DNA from: Akebia trifoliata
Lineage: Eukaryota > Streptophyta > Magnoliopsida > Ranunculales > Lardizabalaceae
DNA: 64,000 bases
Direction of reading: 5' to 3'
NCBI GenBank assembly: GCA_017979445.1
Contig: CM030710.1
Span: 15,238,248 to 15,302,247, forward strand
Shown here piece after piece: positions 57,721 to 64,000 of this stretch. Made by a program: the position numbers and the translations under genes. Under the pieces are notes generated by a model. That model was given only the letters and a program-made list of their open reading frames with translations, did no database searches and had not been told where the DNA came from. Numbering within the stretch: position 1 is the first letter of the stretch; every line of letters begins with the position of its first letter.

Positions 57721-58520
57721 ATTGGAAAAAATGCCATTTTATGGTAAAAGAAGGAATTGTGTTGGGACATCAAATTTCTGTTAAAGGAATTGAGGTGGAC
57801 CGAGCAAAAATTGATGTAATTGAGAAGCTTCCACCTCCTACCAATGTTAAGGGAGTTAGAAGTTTTCTTGGACATGCAGGATTTTACAGGAGATTTATTA
57901 AAGATTTTTCTAAAATTGCTAAACCTCTTTGTGAATTGTTGGTAAGAGATGTAGTTTTTGATTTTTCCAAAGAATGTTTAGATGCTTTTGAAACTCTTAA
58001 AGTGAAATTGATATCTTCTCCTGTTATTGCTGCACCCGATTGGGAATTGCCTTTTACTTTGATGTGTGATGTTAGTGAATATGCTATAGGTGCTGTTTTA
58101 GGGCAACGAAAAGATAAGGCCTTTCATGTGATTTACTATGCTAGCAAAGTTTTAAATGAGGCTCAATTGAATTATGCAACTACCGAAAAAGAGCTTTTAG
58201 CAGTTGTTTATGCTTTTGACAAATTTCGGTCTTATTTAATAGGTTCTAAAGTGATTGTCTACACCAATCATTCGGGTTGGAGGTTTTTATTTGCTAAAAA
58301 AGATGCAAAGCCAAGGTTGCTAAGATGGATTTTACTTTTGCAGGAATTTGACTTGGAAATCAAGGACAAGAAAGGAACCGAAAATGTAGTTGCAGATCAT
58401 CTTTTTAGGATGGATCATGTGCAGCCAAATGAAGAAGTTGATGGGGATATTAATTACAAATTTTCAGATGAGCAGCTGTTTGTAGTTGGAGAAGCCCCAT
58501 GGTATGCTAATATTGTCAGG
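57624..58520 (+). pseudogene. Athila RT end and RNase H (truncated)
   Basis: The frame opens with [15 protein letters not shown] (catalytic D-D), [18 protein letters not shown], and [20 protein letters not shown]. The RNase H has [16 protein letters not shown] (D), [19 protein letters not shown] (E) and IVYTNHSGW, where the third acidic residue of YTDH is N. It goes on with [14 protein letters not shown] and ENVVADHL and breaks off after EAPWYANIV at about 58520. Integrase, env-like region and 3' LTR are gone. The long open frame shows this half is young relative to its neighbours. Confidence 0.88.
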
Positions 58521-59836
58521 TTCAGGCGGAGACAAGGCAGAGTTTTGCCACTACTAGGATGGATAGCCTTGTTTTTCCTTGTCGACTGCGGAAAAGGCGC
58601 CAACTGGTCAGGAAGAGTCTGAGGAGCCCTTCCCCTTTTGAGGGGTTTGAGGGTGAGGGCCCCCTTCTGCGTAAAATCCCCTTGGAGGAGGCTGTCTTTA
58701 CTTGGATGGGCCGAGGAGCCTATCTCTGGGATGGGAACGAAGGCAACCTTTTTGTCCCCCTTGCCAAGTCCACAATAAAGGTTGCAGGATTAAGGATCCT
58801 GTAACCGCTGCTTCCCTGCTTTCTCTGTCCATTTCCCCTATGGACTAGGATGTTGTTGATCAGGCTAACGCTGACTTGGGTTTCGATCACTTTGTCTACG
58901 GCCTACATCAGGTAATTACTGCTCTAACTGCCCTGCTCAACTATTTTTCAATATTAGTGTTCTAACATACTGAGTCTTACTTCGTAAGCTCACATTTATG
59001 GCACCGTGGCCTTCCTGAAGTGGCGTGAGGCTGAAAATTGGATAGTTTTCTTGGTTAGAGAGCAGGACGAGAAAATAACTATGATCCAGGCTAAGCTAGC
59101 CTCTTCTAGCCAATTTTCCCAAGAGGCTAGAGAGGAGATGGATGCTAACCTGGTCCAATTCTCCAAGGCCAACCTAGATTTGGAGACATCCAATAAGAGG
59201 TTGATAAATCTCCATGACATTTTACAACTGGAGCTGGCCAACTAAAAGGAGAGAGTGCAACAGAGAGATGCAGAGCTAACAAAACTCCATGATAAGGTTC
59301 AGCAACAAGAACTCGAGCTAAACTCCCTGAGAACAAGTACTGATTCAGTCAGGACTGCTTAGGCTAAAGAAGATGAGATTGAGTCAAGGAAGCTGTTGGG
59401 GCAAGTAAAGGCCTAATACTCTCGACTAGTAGAGGAATATTCTGCGAAAGCCTACCATGAAGGCTTCGAGGCCACTCAGCTTAAGTTTGAGGATGAGGAG
59501 GACAGGGATAACAAAGAGGACCTGGTTGATGCACCCGAGGTAACTCCTATCTGGGATGGTCCTTGGACTGGACATTATGGGCGTGCTCCCCTTTTCCAGT
59601 TGTACTAGTAAAGGAATCTTATTGCCATCCTCAGTCGAGCCCCTGGTGATCTTACGGAAGCTGGTGCTACCTTAGAATTGAACCTTGCTCAAGCAGCGAG
59701 TTCCTCATCTCAACCTATCGATTCACCCCCTGTCCAACCGTCCATTCCTGTCATTGATGTGGACCAAGACGGAGATGCTAGTCCCTCTCGTACCACTGTT
59801 GAAGTAGATTCTTCTGTTGCCTTTGGTTAGTCTTCT
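58521..59836 (+). pseudogene. Coiled-coil ORF of Tat antisense type, plus strand
   Basis: Broken frames show FEGFEGEGPLLRKIPLEEAV-like Gly/Pro-rich words, an acidic DVVDQANADLGFDHFVYGLHQ, a possible intron (donor AG|GTAATT at about 58910, acceptor TTCGTAAG at about 58987), a coiled coil with KWREAENWIVFLVREQDEKI, ERVQQRDAELTKLHDKVQQQ, and EIESRKLLGQVKA. Then LVEEYSAKAYHEGFEATQL and a Ser/Pro tail (SSSSQPIDSPPVQPSIPVI). It resembles the antisense gene at 22774-24713 in order and kind. About five stops. No matching pol was found next to it, so it is an orphan fragment of a minus-strand element. Confidence 0.55.
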
Positions 59837-60388
59837 ACTAATCTACTATCCTCCTTTGAGTGATAACTTGCTTTCTACTGCTATACTAGTGCTCTCTATA
59901 CTTATCTCGTTTTTCGGGATCTTTTTCTTGTACTTTCTCTTAACTATTAATGGAAAAATCTTTTGCACTTACTGTGACTATTGCTAATTCTTCTTTATCT
60001 TATCACTTTTGCTCTGTTGATTATACTGCTTATATGCAACTGATTGAAACAACCCCTACATACATTAAGGGCCTGATTGATTCAGCTGCCAGAATCTGCT
60101 GTCAGAATCTGCTGTTAGAATCTGCTATTAGAATCTGAAACACTGAAAAGTTTGCTTGATAGAGCTTTCTAAAAGTGTTGTGCTGTCAGAATCTGCTATC
60201 AGAATCTGGTAATTACTGCTTGATACAGCTTTAAGAATTTGCTGTATTAGGATAAAATGACCAAAATACCCTTAATGTTGATAATGCACCCAGAATACAT
60301 AATAAAAATTAGACCAGAATACCCCTATAATTATATAATTACACTAAATATATAAATATAATAAAATTATATAAAAATTAAAATATTA

Positions 60389-61271
60389 TTATTTTAATTT
60401 TAAAATGTCTATAAAAATTATAGAAAAATTTATAATTCTATAGAAATTTCGACAGCATCTCCTCTTAAAAATGGACATATGAAATTTTCCTGATAAACAA
60501 AATACCTGCATAATACGCAATCCAATATTCACATTGTACATAACACATCCACATAACATCTTTTGGATAGCATCATCCTCAAACTCATTATCAGCATCAG
60601 GAGTCAAGTCTAAAGGTGTATCAGACTCTGGAGGTTGGGTCGCCATAACATCATCTAGATCATCCGCATCAAGATTCTCATTCTGAGATTTTGATGCAGA
60701 TGGCATTATACCAGATGCAGGCGACCACATGCGGCTACCAGTGGCATATGTGCCTACAAAAATGAAATCCAATTGTTTCGCAAACTTCAGAGGTTCCTTT
60801 CAGAATATTACATCTTTTGGATGATGCTATAAAAAATATAAACCCTAAGTTATATAAAGAAACAAAAATCTTAAAATAAATAAAAGGTCAAATTATCTAA
60901 AAAATGTACCTCCAACCACCCATCCCACCACTCATCACTTGCATCTAATATGCCAGTCTCAATATCATAAGAGACGCTAGTATTCATGCAAACCTTATTC
61001 CAATGTCCCCAAATGCCTTTTTGTCTATCCCATTTATTCTTCATTTGCCCTCTATCGTAATAAACATTTGTTCTTTTATTAAACTCCTTAACCAAGAAAT
61101 CATAACAGGTCTTGTCAAGTACTTTATGCGGTCTCCTCCCCTTCTTAAGTAAGTCATAACAGATCTCGAAACTTTATGTTGTTTGGGTGTCCAATCTACT
61201 TTCGTACTCTTTGAATTATTATCTTCCATCTGCCAATAGTAATAACAAGAGTAGCGCATAGAATGGAACAT
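60389..61271 (-). pseudogene. Harbinger-type Myb/SANT-like DNA-binding protein
   Basis: The likely start is at 61232 (MEDNNSKSTKVDWTPKQHKV). A first Myb helix region, one shift near 61090, then MVKEFNKRTNVYYDRGQMKN, KWDRQKGIWGHWNKVCMNTS and GILDASDEWWDGWLE, the hallmark of the Myb_DNA-bind_3 type. A donor GAG|GTACAT lies at about 60907 and an acceptor before KFAKQLDFIFVGTYATGSRM at about 60790. The remainder is acidic (DADDLDDVMA, DADNEFEDDAI). In active elements this protein assists the transposase at the ends. One or two shifts only, so it decayed little. Confidence 0.7.
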
Positions 61272-61310
61272 GTCATATTCTATTTCAATAATATAACATG
61301 ATTCATTGGT

Positions 61311-61550
61311 TGACCAATAATTGTTGTGTGTGTATGCGTGTGTAAGTTAAAGAAAAAAAAATATATATATATTTTAACTTTTGCACAGTGTATAATCAAA
61401 GAGAGAAACCAGGAGGCAATGTTAGGTTATCATATAGATAGCCGGAAGAACGCACAGTTCTCAGTCCCACGGTGAGGGAGCCCTGTGTTCTCAATCTTTG
61501 ACTGTACAACGTACAGTAATTGTTGTGTGCGTGTGTAAGTTAAAGAAAAA
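61311..61550. repeat. Direct duplication flanking a ~170-bp segment
   Basis: The phrase attgttgtgtg-cgtgtgtaagttaaagaaa is present near 61319 and near 61519. Between them is sequence with 'gtcccacggtgagggagccc', unlike the surroundings. Confidence 0.65.
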
Positions 61551-61565
61551 CATATATAAAATTTT

Positions 61566-61962
61566 GAACTAACAATCAACAGATGAGACTGAATAATCAC
61601 AAGTTATTTGCACGTAACTAAATTTTAACATTCCTCCCTACATGTAAAAAATAATTTGATTGCCTCCTTAAATATTTGACCTTGAACCAATCAAGAATTG
61701 TATATTATTTGGGTAGGTAGTGTGTTGGAGACTCACATTTTGGGAAATGGGAATAATGAGATTCATAATTAATGAGAATAATGAGATTGTAATAAATGTT
61801 TTTGTAGTTTACATCTCTTACTAACATGATTATAAGGATATGGGAATAATGAGATTGTAATTTAATTGACTAGTATTTGAATGTAAAGATATGACATTCA
61901 TGTTTTGAACTAACAATCAACAGATGAGACTGAAAAGTTACCAGTTATTTGCACGTAACTAA
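61566..61962. repeat. 57-bp direct repeat spaced 340 bp
   Basis: gaactaacaatcaacagatg... through ...atttgcacgtaactaa appears at 61566-61622 and 61906-61962 with a few changes. Confidence 0.8.
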
Positions 61963-62945
61963 CTAAAATAGAAGAGACAAGAATTTTGAGATGCCCGCAA
62001 CTAATACATTGTTTCCTCCTTGTTAATTTCTCAAGCAAGACAAATGGAGAGGAAAGTGTTTGTTCTCATTCCAAATGGAGTGTTAAAGCCTATCAATAAG
62101 TGTTGAAAATCAAACCCTTTAATACTCCTGAAAAAATTTTGGCGAGTAAGAAATATAATTTTCTTTGATCCAAGTCAATAAAACAATTAGATAACTTGAA
62201 AAGATGACAGATAAATGAGTCAATAAAACAATGTCAAACAGTAAAACCAACAACAGGAATTATATGACAATCATTGGTTTTGTAAATGGAAGTTTTCATT
62301 AAATCGAGATGCAAGACATGATGAGAATAGAAATCCTTCCTCTAGATATTGCCCAATTGTAGCATATAATTTTTTTTTGTTTATAAGAAAAATAGAATCA
62401 CAAGATAATCCCCATGGATGTGTGGGTCGATATTTTGTACTAAGGTATTCAAAAAACACAGCACAACCATGTCTAAAATTATATAAAAATCACCATAGTA
62501 GACCATATATGAGGTTTTAGTCAAATTTGTATACGCTCCAATCTGTTGTTATATTATCAACTTTTTTTTTCTCTAAAAATTATAAATAATGTTGTTAACC
62601 AGTTCTGCAAGTTTCGGTAACTAACCTAAGGAGTCTTATAAATCTTCACTGATACAGGCAGTTATCAGACTACCAATAGCTAGTTATCATAAATTCATAA
62701 TACCATATGGCCAAGAATGGTGCTAGCCAAACATCCAATCCAAGGTTGGGCAAAATAAGCAACAGACATGATCAATGGTGAATATTTCTGACCCTATCAA
62801 TGGTGAATAAAAATAAGCAACAAAAATAAGCAACAATTTCTGACCTGATCAATGGTAAATATTTATTTTTTCTATTATTATTTTTAAATAAAAATCTAAC
62901 AAGAAATTGAAAATTAGAAAAATAGTAACAGAAAAATTTCTTCTG

Positions 62946-63654
62946 TTAATCGAACTTCAAGTTGCAATTTCGTCAAAGATCCAAATCGATGAGAGAGAGA
63001 GAGAGCTCACAGATCTTGTTCGAAGCTGTTGTGAGAAGGAATCGAAAGGTGTCAATCGGAAAAGGGGCAAACGGAGAGTTTGAGTTCGCTTAGACTTCGA
63101 ATTATCGTCGTCAATGGCGTCGATCGGACTCGGAGTTGTCAATGGCGTCAATCGGCGTCGCTGTCTTCACCGATTTTAGGTTTAATGATAATGGGTTTCA
63201 AATGCTTTGCTGTTAATCGATGGGTTTCGGTTTAACAAGACAACGTCGTCTTTGTCGATGGGTTACGATCGGAAAATTGATCGCTGTTGTCAAGGTAGGT
63301 CATCAATGCTATCGAAATCGATGAGAGAGAGAGAGAGAGATATTGAATAGGACGAAGGGTTGCTGTCGAAGTCGATGAGTGAGAGTGATGCTTTCGTTTT
63401 ATCGTGTACTGTCGCTGGAAATTAGATAAATGACGAAGGTTATTTTTGTCTTTTCACTTCGGCACTTTTTCACGCAGCTGTGCGAAGCTGTGGTTATCCG
63501 CTTTTCAAAACAGCGGTCAAATACAACAATCTGCGTTTCAAACTTCGAAACGCAATTTCAAGAAGCGCTATCAGCACGGCAACGTGGAGGAGAAGTTGAC
63601 TTTTTGATGCAAACGCACCAAATGCTGCGTTTAGAAGCGCTATCAAGTACGCCC
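62946..63654. other. GA-rich right part of the Harbinger-like element
   Basis: Three copies of a phrase 'atcgatgagagagagaga' or gtcgatgagtgag occur at 62985, 63321 and 63373. No frame is supported. Confidence 0.45.
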
Positions 63655-63714
63655 TAAGTTGTTAAGGGACCCACTACTGTCTCGCCTTAACGATTAGCCC
63701 ATTCAACTGCAAGA

Positions 63715-64000
63715 TTGCTTATACATGCTCACATAATGCAAACTACTCTGTACACTGTAAACTGCTCAAGCATGCTTGCACACTACAAATTGCTCCGCAC
63801 ACTGCAAACTACTCAAGCATACTATAAACTGCAAACTATTTCAAACATACTTTCACACTGCAAATTGCTCAAACTACTTTGTACACTGTACAATGCTCAA
63901 ACATACTGTAAACTGTAAACTATTTCAAATATACTTGCACACTGCAAATTGCTCAAACTACTTTGTACAATGTACACTGTTTTAAATACTTTGCTCAGTA
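63715..64000. repeat. 84-bp tandem repeat running off the window
   Basis: aaactatttcaaa starts at 63833 and 63917. Smaller related phrases (actgcaaactactcaagcata; cacactgcaaattgctcaaac) recur from 63730. The array continues beyond 64000. The open frames here are a side effect of the repeat. Confidence 0.75.

Larger units (their letters stand above)
61272..62945. other. Interior of the Harbinger-like element, no gene
   Basis: AT-rich. It holds two internal duplications (see the separate entries). The transposase expected in this place is not visible on either strand. Confidence 0.5.
60069..63654. mobile_element. Harbinger-like DNA transposon with Myb-only gene
   Basis: It is bounded by TAA on both sides (60066-60068 and 63655-63657), the target size of PIF/Harbinger. 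The tips GGGCCTGATTGATTCAGC and (right, inverted) GGGCGTACTTGATAGCGC match at 12 of 18. The left tip is followed by direct repeats of agaatctgct, the right tip is preceded by two gaagcgctatca words. It encloses a minus-strand Myb/SANT-type ORF, normally the second gene of Harbinger elements. No DDE transposase was found in the remaining 2.4 kb. The unlike subterminal regions leave open that the two tips belong to different elements. Confidence 0.5.

Noticed and set aside
63715..63985. Overlapping Cys/His/Asn-rich frames as a zinc-finger peptide
   Set aside because: They are translations of the 84-bp tandem repeat in two frames.

Overview
This 64-kb window looks like plant nuclear DNA, probably from a eudicot with a large, repeat-rich genome. 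Nearly all of it is layered transposable-element sequence. No host gene, tRNA, rRNA or CRISPR array could be supported. The plant assignment rests on several signs: Ty3/gypsy elements of the Tat/Ogre and Athila lineages (second 'archaeal-type' RNase H, extra ORFs, tRNA-Arg and tRNA-Asp primer sites), a plant L1-type LINE end, a CACTA terminus, a Harbinger-like Myb/SANT gene, and AT-rich flanks with plant-type introns.

Layout. 1-2.2 kb: decayed plus-strand Ogre/Tat RT-RNase H and 3' UTR. 2.2-4.3 kb: truncated copy of a ~3-kb LTR family that occurs three times. 4.9-13.5 kb: minus-strand Ogre-type pieces (LTRs, leader, gag, 3' UTR) with a MITE-like insertion at 9.76-10.12 kb. 13.5-17.6 kb: a 4.1-kb minus-strand LTR holding ~137-bp repeats rich in CACGTG. 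17.6-25.8 kb: plus-strand Tat element lacking its 5' end, with gag end, protease, RT, two RNases H, integrase, a 107-bp tandem array, a spliced antisense gene with its own TATA box, and the 3' LTR. 26.7-28 kb: CACTA end, a Tat LTR end with primer site, and a gag stub. 28.1-34.2 kb: an Ogre-type LTR split by a 3.1-kb solo LTR. 34.2-39.7 kb: Ogre leader, then a minus-strand RNase H-integrase fragment split by another solo LTR. 39.7-51.7 kb: plus-strand Ogre-type element (ORF1, gag, protease, a LINE insertion, deleted RT, RNase H, integrase, satellite-like 3' UTR, 3' LTR). 51.7-53.6 kb: a piece of another LTR. 53.6-58.5 kb: Athila element 5' half. 58.5-59.8 kb: a second coiled-coil ORF of the antisense type, here on the plus strand. 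60.07-63.65 kb: Harbinger-like element. 63.7-64 kb: the start of a tandem array that runs off the window.

All retroelement reading frames carry stops, frameshifts or deletions, so nothing here appears able to move on its own. Relative order of insertion can be read in places: solo LTR B (29623-32727) is younger than the LTR it splits, solo LTR C (35765-38693) is younger than the integrase it splits, and the LINE (43739-44286, 16-bp target duplication) is younger than the Ogre-type element around it. The most distinctive biology is in the extra parts of the Tat/Ogre elements: an antisense spliced gene, an extra ORF1, tandem arrays in 3' UTRs, and an LTR with repeated G-box motifs. Family and lineage names are from recognition of motifs and general knowledge; no database search was run.
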